From an uncultured Eubacteriales bacterium (GTDB lineage Bacteria > Bacillota > Clostridia > Peptostreptococcales > Anaerovoracaceae), in contig UQOC01000010.1 in NCBI GenBank assembly GCA_900542565.1, positions 1-64,000 of the forward strand: 64,000 bases of DNA. Direction: 5' to 3'. Positions 53,944 through 62,700 of this stretch are shown piece after piece (position 1 is the first letter of the stretch; each line of letters opens with the position of its first letter). The position numbers were made by a program, and so were the translations under genes. The notes under the pieces are model-generated. The model made no database searches. It was not told the DNA's origin and was given only the letters and a program-made list of their open reading frames with translations.

Positions 53944-54189
53944 ATGGATACTTATGAAAACAAGAAAAAGATATTTAAGATCGCGCCTTATCTGATCGCA
54001 GTGGTTTCTGCCGCATTCCTGTTTTACTTTGCTGCTCATATGGTGGAGGTTGCAGGAGCAGCACATGCAGGAGCAGCGTCAGGCCATGCCATGGCATCGT
54101 CCGGATTTGCCTGTGCCATATGCCTGATGTTTCTCGGCGGAAGTTCATACACTGTCTTTTCAGACATAAAAGAGAAGCTGTCCAAATGA
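53944..54189 (+). CDS. Small membrane protein of unknown function
   Basis: The 81-residue protein has two hydrophobic segments (IAPYLIAVVSAAFLFYFAAHMV and FACAICLMFLGGSSYTVF) joined by an Ala/Gly/His-rich stretch, and short charged ends. It matches no family I know. Its ribosome binding site is weak, but the stop codon overlaps the ATG of the flavodoxin-domain gene (ATGA), which supports real translation. A membrane anchor or partner for that protein is a reasonable guess. Confidence 0.65.
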   Translation: MDTYENKKKIFKIAPYLIAVVSAAFLFYFAAHMVEVAGAAHAGAASGHAMASSGFACAICLMFLGGSSYTVFSDIKEKLSK

Positions 54190-54734
54190 AGAGCGTGATA
54201 ATATACGGCAGTCACTACGGTCATACCAGATCGTATGCAGAAAAACTTTCTGACATTACAGGGATCGCAGTCTTTGACCATAAGCATTGCCCCAAAGATC
54301 TGTCCTCGATGGATCTGATAATATATATGGGAGGCCTTTATGCCGGAGGGCTTTTGGGACTTTCCAATGTTCTCCGTCATCTGCCCAAGTGCTGCCGTCC
54401 CCCTTTTTTCATCGTTACCGTAGGATTAGCCGATCCGAAAGACCCGCAGAACAAAGCCAACATTATGTCATCTGTCTCGAGGCAATTCGGTGATTTTATG
54501 CCGAAAAAGACCGAATTCTTCCATCTGCGGGGCGGCATTGATTATGCCCGTCTTTCAAAGGGCCACAGGTTTATCATGTCCCTTCTGTACAATTCCATAA
54601 AGAAAAAGCCCTATGAAGGGCTTTCTGCCGAAGACAGGGCTGTAATACAGACATATGGCGAAAAGGTGGATTTCATGGATTTTGAAAGCCTTGCTCCTAT
54701 CTCCGCTCGGATATTGCAGTTCAAATGCTTTTAG
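54186..54734 (+). CDS. Flavodoxin-domain protein
   Basis: The 182-residue protein has a flavodoxin fold beginning KSVIIYGSHYGHTRSYAEKL, where the phosphate loop would bind FMN, then DLIIYMGGLYAGGL. It resembles the HemG/flavodoxin-like family seen in Clostridia rather than electron-carrier flavodoxins. The start at 54186 is coupled to the membrane protein gene by ATGA; the frame upstream is in that gene. Its 3' end overlaps the convergent DMT gene by four bases. Confidence 0.85.
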   Translation: MKSVIIYGSHYGHTRSYAEKLSDITGIAVFDHKHCPKDLSSMDLIIYMGGLYAGGLLGLSNVLRHLPKCCRPPFFIVTVGLADPKDPQNKANIMSSVSRQFGDFMPKKTEFFHLRGGIDYARLSKGHRFIMSLLYNSIKKKPYEGLSAEDRAVIQTYGEKVDFMDFESLAPISARILQFKCF

Positions 54735-55642
54735 CGGCTATGTCTGTCCTCTCCCTGCATGTTCATGATAAATATGGAGATCATGACGCACAGTATTCCG
54801 ATCAGTTTATATAATGTCACATCCTCAGTAAATACCAGTATCCCGATAAGGGCAGCCACGACCGTTTCTACCGATGCGATGACAGGCACCTTGGAAGTCA
54901 CCAGATCCTTAGATAATCCTTTCATGTAAAACATATACGAGCCAACTGTCGGTATCAGTCCATACCCTATGGCTGCCGCTGCAAAGCCTGTCACAGACCC
55001 TGTGACTGTTCCAAGATCTTTCCACGGCTGCAGCATCAATGCCAAAGTCGCCGATCCAAACAAAAAGCTGTAGAAGATAACTGTAAGAGAATCATATTTC
55101 CCTGTTATGGGTGTGCTGACTATTGTCATTAATCCGTAAAAGAACCCGGCTCCAACTCCTGCAGCTACTCCGGCAACTGAAAAAGTAAGCTCAGAAAAAT
55201 TTCCTCCCGTTACCGTCAAAACGCATCCGGCAATGTTCACTGCAAGGGCCGCAGCCTTTGCCGCACCAATATGTTCCCTAAAGAAAACCGCCGACATCAT
55301 GCACACAAATATGGGCGATGTATATAGGAGCACCGAAGCGGTCGCCATCCCCACATCGTTTATCGACATGTTATATGAAAAGTTAAAAAGCGCCTGGCTG
55401 AACACGCCTAATATCAAACATGTGGCCAGCCCTCTGACATCTATCTTAAACAGCGTCAGTCCGCCTCTGGATATCATTATTGGTATCAGGAGCACTGCTC
55501 CTGTAAATATTCTTATGAACGCAGCCGTACCCGATGCTATCCCAAATCCGCTCAGGATATTGACAAACAGACCTATGCTGCCCCACATGCATCCGGCGAT
55601 GAAAATATCCATATATCCTGATCTGTTCTGCAATTTTGTCAT
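54731..55642 (-). CDS. DMT-superfamily transporter (EamA)
   Basis: The 303-residue membrane protein has ten predicted helices in two EamA repeats, starting MDIFIAGCMWGSIGLFVN and with SVLLYTSPIFVCMMSAVFF closing the first repeat. Members export amino acids or metabolites; the substrate is not recognisable. GGGGAG lies nine bases before the ATG. It has its own promoter 200 bases upstream. Confidence 0.92.
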   Translation of the reverse strand: MTKLQNRSGYMDIFIAGCMWGSIGLFVNILSGFGIASGTAAFIRIFTGAVLLIPIMISRGGLTLFKIDVRGLATCLILGVFSQALFNFSYNMSINDVGMATASVLLYTSPIFVCMMSAVFFREHIGAAKAAALAVNIAGCVLTVTGGNFSELTFSVAGVAAGVGAGFFYGLMTIVSTPITGKYDSLTVIFYSFLFGSATLALMLQPWKDLGTVTGSVTGFAAAAIGYGLIPTVGSYMFYMKGLSKDLVTSKVPVIASVETVVAALIGILVFTEDVTLYKLIGILCVMISIFIMNMQGEDRHSR

Positions 55643-55957
55643 GAAATAACGCTCCCCTGCTTTATCTGTTTTTTTGGATTTGTTTCATATCGTTTTAAAG
55701 AGTTTCATATTTTGGCATAGTTTAGCTGAAGTTCCTGCTGTCCTTAAATAACAGCCCGTCTAATCTGCAGCAATGCCCAGATATTTTCGCCTCCCGGTTC
55801 GGGATCATTGATCAAAAAATCTGATATTCTGTACGAGGTGATTATATCACATGTTTGAAATAAAACAATCTTTTTTATTAAAAAGAAAAAAAATTTTCAT
55901 TATCAGTGTGGCATCTTTCATGCGCGATCCCGTCTGCGGTACTATGCCCTTGTTATA
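55643..55957. other. 315-bp intergenic region
   Basis: It holds the DMT promoter (55841-55868) and an unusually long leader of about 190 bases before the DMT start. In the leader I found a short CCCGGTTCGGG palindrome (near 55795) but no known riboswitch. The AT-rich part at 55860-55910 has no gene. Confidence 0.5.
55841..55868 (-). promoter_or_regulatory. Candidate promoter of the DMT transporter gene
   Basis: On the minus strand TTGTTT (55863-55868), 16-bp spacer, TATAAT (55841-55846). Confidence 0.45.
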
Positions 55958-56788
55958 TCATTGTCCCATTGCCTGGTCATAACGACGCAGCGCTTTCTCT
56001 ATGCGGTCATAATCAAGCTCCTGCATTTTCAGCAATATCATGTTGCATATGAGCAGGGAAGAAATATTTGAATTGAAAAAGCTTCCGGTCGAATCTTTCG
56101 CTATCAGAACATCATTTGCCCCCAGCAGTTTTGCGGTCACTTCCGAATCAGTGAGCAGGATGAAAGGTATACCATGTTCCCGGGCATATTCTGCCGTCCA
56201 ATATTCGTCCTGCTGGACCGTTGGAAAAGATGACATGAAAATACAGTCTTTTTCCCCTGCAAGCAGTATCTTTTCTTTTAAGATCATTCCTTCCTCACAC
56301 ACAGGTATGCATTTTATGCCTGTCAGCATCAGATACTCGCTTATGTGCCTTATAACTGCGCTGTCAGAGCCTACCCCTACCAGATAGACTGTATCAGCTT
56401 CCAGTATTTTGCATGCCGCATTATCGATCTGCTTCAGATCGATAAGATCAACCAGCATTTTTACATTTGTCATAACATTATCCAAATATGCTTTCAGATG
56501 CGAATCATCAGAAGATCTTGTTTTTTTAAGCATCATATAAGGGCTTCTGACCACAGAAAACTCTTCCTTTAACGCAGATCTGAAGGGATAAAATCCGGCA
56601 AATCCCATGGACTTTGCAAATCTGACCACGGTAGCCTGGCTTACGCCGATCACCTCTGACAGCTCTTTAAGCGTCATACACAGGATGTTATCATAGTTTT
56701 CAGTAATATATCTTGCTACCAGAAATTCTTTTTTCGGAAGAACATTAAAATTATCTATGATCTGTTTTTTTATATCGCCATAGGGCAT
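55958..56788 (-). CDS. MurR/RpiR-family transcriptional regulator
   Basis: The 276-residue protein has an N-terminal RpiR helix-turn-helix (about residues 1-75, MTLKELSEVIGVSQATVVRFAKSMGF) and a C-terminal SIS sugar-phosphate-binding domain (about 115-245, VYLVGVGSDSAVIRHISEYL, FMSSFPTVQQDE). Such regulators sense a phosphorylated sugar or related ligand. It lies downstream of the creatininase-symporter operon on the same strand but is separated by a terminator and has its own promoter; it may control that operon. GGGGAGG precedes the start. Confidence 0.92.
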   Translation of the reverse strand: MPYGDIKKQIIDNFNVLPKKEFLVARYITENYDNILCMTLKELSEVIGVSQATVVRFAKSMGFAGFYPFRSALKEEFSVVRSPYMMLKKTRSSDDSHLKAYLDNVMTNVKMLVDLIDLKQIDNAACKILEADTVYLVGVGSDSAVIRHISEYLMLTGIKCIPVCEEGMILKEKILLAGEKDCIFMSSFPTVQQDEYWTAEYAREHGIPFILLTDSEVTAKLLGANDVLIAKDSTGSFFNSNISSLLICNMILLKMQELDYDRIEKALRRYDQAMGQ

Positions 56789-56818
56789 TAGCTTTTCCTC
56801 CCCGGTCTTTATGTTACT

Positions 56819-56847
56819 ATTTAATCATATAAAGCAGATTTTTTCAA
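56819..56847 (-). promoter_or_regulatory. Candidate promoter of the RpiR-type regulator
   Basis: On the minus strand TTGAAA (56842-56847), 17-bp spacer, TTAAAT (56819-56824). Confidence 0.35.
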
Positions 56848-56894
56848 CGAAAAAAGGCGCCTCCGCAATTTGATATGCGTCCGGCGTCTTTTTT
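56845..56894. terminator. Terminator after the symporter gene
   Basis: AAAAAAGGCGCC (56850-56861) pairs with GGCGTCTTTTTT (56883-56894) with one mismatch. Both strands are followed by U-rich ends. Confidence 0.7.
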
Positions 56895-56910
56895 TATGTT
56901 ACTATGGCAT

Positions 56911-58368
56911 TTAATTTTTCAAAACATTAAGATACTTTTTGTAATTTTCCGTGATCTCCTGATCCGGGCCCCCTGTGGCCTTGCTTACGGCAAACAGCGC
57001 CACAGTGCTGACTATCCATCCCGGAAATACTTCAAACAGATAGTTTGACAGTCCCGAATAGAACCAGATTATTACCACTATCATACCGGAAAATATACTG
57101 GCAACGGCGCCTTTCCAGTTGATACTGTTGCCATAGAGGCTTGCGATCACCACAGGGCCGAAAGATGCTCCAAGACCCGAAGCTGCAAACATGGCAATGG
57201 TATGTACGCTGCCTCCGTTGAAAGCCAGGTAATAAGCCACCAGTGCGATCACCACCATGGCGATCTTTTCTATCATTACCACCTTGTGGTCATCCTCAAT
57301 GCGGAAAAATCTCTTTACCACGCTGCCCCCAAGGGACGCTGTAGCCACTATCAGATAAGCACAGACCGAGGAAAGTATGGCCGCCATTACTGCAGCAGCC
57401 ATCAAGGCAAACAAGGCATTGTTGAAATACTTTTCCGAAAGCACCAGGAATGTCTGTTCCGGGTCGGCAATATCAGGCAGTATGGCCCTTCCGGCTATGC
57501 CGATCATGGATGCGCCCCCAAGGGCGGCACAGCCCCATATGGTAGCTATGAGCGCCGAATCCTTTACTTCTTTTGGGTCTTTGATCGCCATAAGGCCGGT
57601 CAGAGCATGGACCATGCCAGGATACATGAAGCCTATGCCCACTCCGCCGGACACCAGCACTACCTTTTCCTGCAATGTCATCTCATCGGAAAGGAAAGAA
57701 AACATGTCAGGATCATACTGTATGGCGTCGGCAGCTATATCGTGGAATCCGCCGTAATTGATGACGGCATATATAGGCACGATCAGCAGAGCTATGAACA
57801 TCAGGGCTCCCTGGAGCAGGTTGCTCCAGCTTACGGCCATATATCCTCCCAGGAAAGTATATATCACCACTATCACAAGGCCTATGGTGGTAGCCGTATT
57901 TATGTCCAGTCCAAAAGCTGACTGTATCAGCTTTCCGCACCCTATCAGCTCTCCCGACGAATTGATTATCATCAGGACTATGATGGATATCCCGGATATG
58001 AGCCCGACTATGCCTTTTTCGTCACCGGTACGCTTTTCAAAATACTCGACTATGGATACGCTGTCATAGGTCTCGGTAGCCAGCCTCAGCCGCTTTGCCA
58101 ATACCAGCCAGTTGAACAGAGAGCCGCCCATCCAGCCGATGAGAGTCCAGATCACCCCAAAGCCGTATGTAAACGCCAGCCCCGGCATGGCCAGGAGCAT
58201 CCATCCGCTGGTGGAAGATGACTGGGTGGATATCCCGGCTATCCACTTATTATTGCTCCTGGCCGCCAGATTGTATTCCGAATAAGACTTTGCCATCTTG
58301 GAGGTATATACTCCTATGGCCAGCAGTACTGCAAAATACAGCACCAGTACGATTATCCTTACTGCCAT
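56911..58368 (-). CDS. Sodium:solute symporter (SSS family, PutP-like)
   Basis: The 485-residue membrane protein has about 13 helices and the SSS/PutP patterns: YNLAARSNNKWIAGISTQSSSTSGWMLLAMPG near helix 2, where the sodium site lies, and GVGIGFMYPGMVHALTGLMAIKD further on. It imports a small solute with sodium. The operon partner is a creatininase, so creatinine or a related cyclic ureido compound is a candidate substrate; proline-type substrates remain possible. GGAGG precedes the start, immediately after a 29-residue ORF. Confidence 0.93.
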   Translation of the reverse strand: MAVRIIVLVLYFAVLLAIGVYTSKMAKSYSEYNLAARSNNKWIAGISTQSSSTSGWMLLAMPGLAFTYGFGVIWTLIGWMGGSLFNWLVLAKRLRLATETYDSVSIVEYFEKRTGDEKGIVGLISGISIIVLMIINSSGELIGCGKLIQSAFGLDINTATTIGLVIVVIYTFLGGYMAVSWSNLLQGALMFIALLIVPIYAVINYGGFHDIAADAIQYDPDMFSFLSDEMTLQEKVVLVSGGVGIGFMYPGMVHALTGLMAIKDPKEVKDSALIATIWGCAALGGASMIGIAGRAILPDIADPEQTFLVLSEKYFNNALFALMAAAVMAAILSSVCAYLIVATASLGGSVVKRFFRIEDDHKVVMIEKIAMVVIALVAYYLAFNGGSVHTIAMFAASGLGASFGPVVIASLYGNSINWKGAVASIFSGMIVVIIWFYSGLSNYLFEVFPGWIVSTVALFAVSKATGGPDQEITENYKKYLNVLKN

Positions 58369-58379
58369 ATGGAACCTCC

Positions 58380-58469
58380 TTATTTTTTAATAAAATTTAT
58401 AAATGCAAGCAGAAAGCCTCCCCAGAGCGGGGAAGTAAAAATTATCACCTGAAGAGGAGTTGGCATCAT
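58380..58469 (-). CDS. 29-residue hydrophobic peptide, symporter small accessory protein type
   Basis: A tiny ORF lies between creatininase and symporter. AAGGAGGT precedes two adjacent ATG codons; the first overlaps the creatininase stop codon as ATGA. The peptide is one hydrophobic helix with polar ends (start MMPTPLQV, end INFIKK). Small accessory peptides of this size are known next to sodium:solute symporters. Position, ribosome site and composition all fit, so it is probably a subunit or folding aid of the transporter. Confidence 0.78.
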   Translation of the reverse strand: MMPTPLQVIIFTSPLWGGFLLAFINFIKK

Positions 58470-59251
58470 CCTACCTCCTTTTCTATGACCGCCGTAAGGG
58501 TCTTGAGCAGTTCTTTCCAGATCCGTTCTCCCTTTTGGGCCGAAGCGCCGGACATCTTCCAGAGGTTGCCGCTTTCGGTGGTGTGGCTGGCCTGGATCGG
58601 GAGCACATCGTAAAAAGTGTTGTCTTCTATCTCGCTGTCAACGCCTTTATCCATGAGCACCAGTTCAGGTGCGATATACAGCATCATCGATGTTTCAAAC
58701 ATTGCGGCATGCTCTACGCCCCAGCCCGGAAAGCCATCCGGATACAGATAATCCATTGTGTCTTTATCAAAACTGTCAAAAGGTGTTTCCATTATGATGA
58801 ACTTCACTCCGGGCAGAGTTCCTTTTTCTGATGCTCTGAAAGCAGCTTCGTATATGAAGTTGGAGTTCTCCATATGCCAGTTGAAAAGTACGATCTTTTT
58901 AAATCCATGCCGGATAAATTCTTTTAAAATATCCTCTATCTGATATACCAGGGTCACGCCGCTTATGGATGTAGTCCCTACGAAAGCCTGGCCGCCTCCG
59001 CTCTGGGGTCTTGAATAAGTGCCGTATGAGATGGGCGGGGCGACTATCATGTCTGTCTGTTCTGCTATGTCCAGACAGAGTTTTACCGGAAGTATCGTGT
59101 CAGTTATCAGCGGCAGATGATAGCCGTGCTGTTCGATGGCCCCGATCGGGAGCATGACTCCCATCCCGCTGTCCGCAGCCTCTTTTACTTCGGGCCAGGT
59201 GAGTTCCCACATTTTTTTAGTTCTCATGATGTTCTGTTTGGGCGCGGACAT
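58466..59251 (-). CDS. Creatininase-family amidohydrolase
   Basis: The 261-residue metal-dependent amidohydrolase has the pattern of creatinine amidohydrolase. In LPIGAIEQHGYHLPLITD the Glu, His and Asp keep the spacing of the metal ligands E34, H36 and D45 of the Pseudomonas enzyme. NWHMEN keeps H120 and E122, and EHAAMFETSMM supplies the later His and Glu. The active site is thus complete, although related enzymes act on other cyclic amides. The ATG at 59251 lies 17 bases from the nearest GGAG, a weak arrangement, so the start is uncertain. First gene of the operon with the 29-residue peptide and symporter. Confidence 0.88.
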   Translation of the reverse strand: MSAPKQNIMRTKKMWELTWPEVKEAADSGMGVMLPIGAIEQHGYHLPLITDTILPVKLCLDIAEQTDMIVAPPISYGTYSRPQSGGGQAFVGTTSISGVTLVYQIEDILKEFIRHGFKKIVLFNWHMENSNFIYEAAFRASEKGTLPGVKFIIMETPFDSFDKDTMDYLYPDGFPGWGVEHAAMFETSMMLYIAPELVLMDKGVDSEIEDNTFYDVLPIQASHTTESGNLWKMSGASAQKGERIWKELLKTLTAVIEKEVG

Positions 59252-59310
59252 GTTCGCCGCGTCAACATCTCCTTTCTCTGTATTTTTAATATTTATTCAT
59301 TAATATGCAT

Positions 59311-59339
59311 ATTATACGGCCATTATGCGGGGTTGTCAA
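59311..59339 (-). promoter_or_regulatory. Perfect consensus promoter of the creatininase operon
   Basis: On the minus strand TTGACA (59334-59339), 17-bp spacer, TATAAT (59311-59316). The first unit of array B begins 47 bp upstream of the -35 box. Confidence 0.88.
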
Positions 59340-59386
59340 GGATAAAATTGCATTTTATTTGGGAAGATCTGTGGTTTTCCGCAGAA

Positions 59387-59593
59387 AAGTTCTTCTTTTC
59401 TCAATTTTTGGCCTTCCTGAGAACTTTTTATCAACAACAGGTTCTTTTTTCACACTGAAATACCCCTGCCGAGAACCATTTTGTCCATTCAGGTTCTCCC
59501 GTACAGAGGTTTTCTCCGGTTCAAGAACCATTTTATGGACTGCCGGCACATTTAGGTTCTCATCCCAGTCAGTCTCATATGAAAAGAGAACCT
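59387..59593. repeat. Array B: four phased inverted repeats AGGTTCTC-N24-GAGAACCT
   Basis: Units at 59387-59426, 59439-59478, 59491-59530 and 59554-59593 have the same 8-bp arms and the same exact 24-bp spacer as array A. Unit starts are 52, 52 and 63 bp apart, close to 5, 5 and 6 helical turns. Only the arms are conserved; the outermost left unit is the most degenerate (AAGTTCTT/GAGAACTT). The array lies upstream of the creatininase promoter and downstream of the surface protein gene. Confidence 0.9.
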
Positions 59594-59648
59594 TTTACTG
59601 GCCGGAAATATCTTGGGCAATGTATCTCGGCTTCCAAACTTCATATAA

Positions 59649-59684
59649 AAAACCGCAGGCTGCATAAAAGCAGTCTGCGGTTTT
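59649..59684. terminator. Terminator of the surface protein gene
   Basis: A 15-bp stem (59649-59663 with 59670-59684, one G-U pair, six-base loop) starts 30 bases after the stop codon. It is flanked by U-rich sequence on both strands. Confidence 0.8.
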
Positions 59685-59713
59685 GTCCATTGGCTGTCTA
59701 TCAGATCAAGCCT

Positions 59714-62700
59714 TTATTCCTCTTCCCGGCGCCTTTTTTTCACTGCTATGGCAGCTATCGCCCCGCCGCTCATTATCAGCAGAGTCACTGCCGCTGCAAT
59801 GGCGTTGCTGTCTCCGGTCTTAGGAGTTGTACCATTCTGTCCCTCTGAGTTCTGGCCGTCCTGCTGATCACCGCCGGTCTGGTCATTATCTCCGGTCTGG
59901 CCGCCGTTTGGTTTCTCTTCGTCCGGGTCCTGGCCGTCTCCCGGCTGCGGAGCTTCCGCAGGCAGGATCTCTGAACGGTCTCTTACCCTGAGCCTGTTGC
60001 CCTCGGCGTCATGGGAAACAAATCCCACTGCGCTCACATAGGCTCCTTCCTTGACGAAGTCTTCCAGCGCCTTTGTATCGCCGGAGTATCCGATATATCC
60101 GTCGATGAATACACGGCAGCTCTCGCCGCTTTCGTCCTGGATGATGATGGTCTCAACGATGCCTCCGGCCAGTTCAACTGCCTTGACCTGACCCTCAACT
60201 TTCACCAGTTTTCCGAAGTTGGTCTCGTAGGCGTTGGCTTCTTTGGTGGTAACATCAGTGATGACCACATCTTTTGTGCCTTCGAGTACAGTCACATTGA
60301 TGGCGGAAAGCTGTTTGTCTCCGATATATTCGCTTATGGTACCGGTAACCATCACCTGGTCTCCCCTGCGGATGTTGTTGTCATCTATAGGGAATACATT
60401 GATACCGTTTCCGTTTTCATCCTGGATATATATGGTATTGAAGAAAGCATTTCCGGTCTCGGCAGTGCCGTTGGCCACTGTGCCGATAACGGTGAACACT
60501 TCACCGTCGCTTCCGGCTCTTGCTTCCTGTATGGTGCTGATGACAGGTTCTTTCTTGACCATATTGAGGATGTTCTGGGCGATCAGGCCGTTGGAGTAGC
60601 TGACCTGATCTTCGGCAGCAACCTCAAAGTTGGAGCAGAAAACCGTTCCTGATACGAACACTCTGCCTTCTCCCACCTGCTCTGTTGCCATGGCAACTAC
60701 ATCGCCTTTCTTTACTACGGCCGTGTCTTCGTCATACGGCGTGCTGTAGTTGAGGACAGGCTTGTCGTGACCCTGGGTAGGAGCCTTGCTGTTGATGGAG
60801 TAAGTGGTGTCGTGACCGTAAACTATGGCCTCTCCTTCTCCTACGCTTATGGAGCAGCCGGAGTATGAGCTGTAGGCAAGACCTGATTCCACAACCCCTT
60901 CAAGTACCTGCTGAACAGCCGGATCGGTGCTTTCTGTGTTGAAATCGTCAAAATACAATCTGTAAGGCTGTCCGCCGTTTTCATCCTGGTCTATAAGCTC
61001 GTCATCGTTTACCCTCATGGTGGAGCCGATGGCTTCAAGCAGCTTGTTGGCCTGCTCATAAGTGGTGTGCGGAGATCCGCTGTTGGCGTCCTGATAGTCG
61101 GCCAATCCGCATACTATCACTGTACCTCCGCCTTCCACATAGTCGGCTACCAGCTGTACAAACTCATCCTCAAATACGCTCGGTACCGCATCTCCTGTGT
61201 AGTCGCTGGTGTATTTGAGAGGAGCTGAGATCACAAACAGGGAAATGTCTTCCAGAGTTTCAGCTGTGATCTTTTCTCCCGGCTGAGCTATCCTGACCTG
61301 GATATTATCAGCAGTTCCCATGTTGATGAAGTTGGTCATATTGCCCGAATAGTAGCCGTTGACATAATCATTGTAGTGGGTGCCGTCTATGAGCACCTTG
61401 GTGGCTATGGCCGGGTCGGATACGCTCAGCTTGAGCACATCAGTAAATGTAAATTCTTCCCCGCCTATATCGGCTGTCATCCGGACATTTATGTTGAACC
61501 CACCTGCCTGGTCAGCCTTATACGGGAAACCGTATTCATAGGATGTCCTGGCTCCTACAACGCCTCCATCGCCTATGGACGATACATCAGCAGTATGGAA
61601 AGGTTCTTCCTGGCCTTCCATGGTATATGTCAGTGAAGTTACTGTCATATCTTCTGAAAGGTTGTTGAATATCTGGCTGGAAATGTTTATGGTGTCTCCC
61701 TTTATAGGAAGAGCCACATCGCTGGCAGTTTTGGATATGCCTGCGTTGACGCTTTCTCCTACCCATACAGGGGCAGTTACGGCGATGTTCTTGTCTGCCT
61801 GGGTGACACGGATGTAGTAATATCCGTATGTAGCCGGCAGATCTTCAAAAGTCAGGTCGGCAGAGCCGCCGTCAAAGGTCTGTTCTGCCAGAGTCTGTCC
61901 TCCGTTTACTATGACTTCCACCTTTGTCTGACCGGCATTATCGGTAGGGTCATTGATGGATACTTTAATGTCTATAGCCTCCTGATCGTCAAGGATCGAG
62001 CCCATGGCATTGCCGTTGAGGGTATACAGGATAGCCAGGTCGTTATCTTCCGTTGCGTAAACCCTGTAGTTCTTCATGGCGTCATATATCGATTCCTCTG
62101 ACAGGTCTTCGGCAAGTACGACACTGCGGGCAGTATTGGAATCGCCCCAGTTTCCTTTGTGGTTATCCTGGTTGTTGGTAGGAGCCACATGCCAGCCCTT
62201 GTCAAGAGCACGGGTGTAGTATTCGTATGATGGGAAATATCCGCTGCTTCCGATGGCTCCCTCTCCGTTGCCCACTTCTATGAGGGTCATCTGATTATCT
62301 ATTACTGTGTCATAGAGGGCAAAGTCCATGAAATCTCCGAATGTATCTCCAGGATGGTTGAACTGGGAGATAGTATGCGGATTCTCGTTGAGGGTATCGA
62401 AATATGCCTGCAATACTTCGTAGTTGTCGCCTTTTTTGTAAGGAGCATAGTTGCGGCTTTCAAATCCGTCGGAGTTGAAAGTGTTGATATGTCCCGGAGC
62501 TCCTCCGGACCATGTCATCTCAAAGCCGTAAAGTCCTACGAAAGTACCGTTTTCCCTTGCTGTTATCTCTCTTGCCCCGGAACGGCCTTCAGCCCACTCG
62601 CTGCTCAGTTCCTCAGCGTTTTCATCGTCCATATGCACTCCGCCGTCATTGTCGAATGAGTTGGAGTGGTCGGTCAGCGCCAGGAAGTTCAGATTGGCCA

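Larger units (their letters stand above)
56808..56905. repeat. 13-bp direct repeat flanking the rpiR promoter
   Basis: TTTATGTTACTAT occurs at 56808-56820 and again at 56893-56905, 85 bp apart (close to eight turns). The first copy overlaps the likely start region of the rpiR gene and the second lies just beyond the symporter stop codon. It may be a regulator site. Confidence 0.6.
59252..59713. other. 462-bp intergenic region holding promoter, array B and terminator
   Basis: From left to right on the plus strand: the creatininase leader, its promoter (59311-59339), array B (59387-59593) and the terminator of the surface protein (59649-59684). No open frame with a ribosome binding site was found. 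Confidence 0.7.

Noticed and set aside
59355..59549. 64-codon minus-strand frame in the array B region
   Set aside because: It is a translation of the repeat array and has no ribosome binding site.
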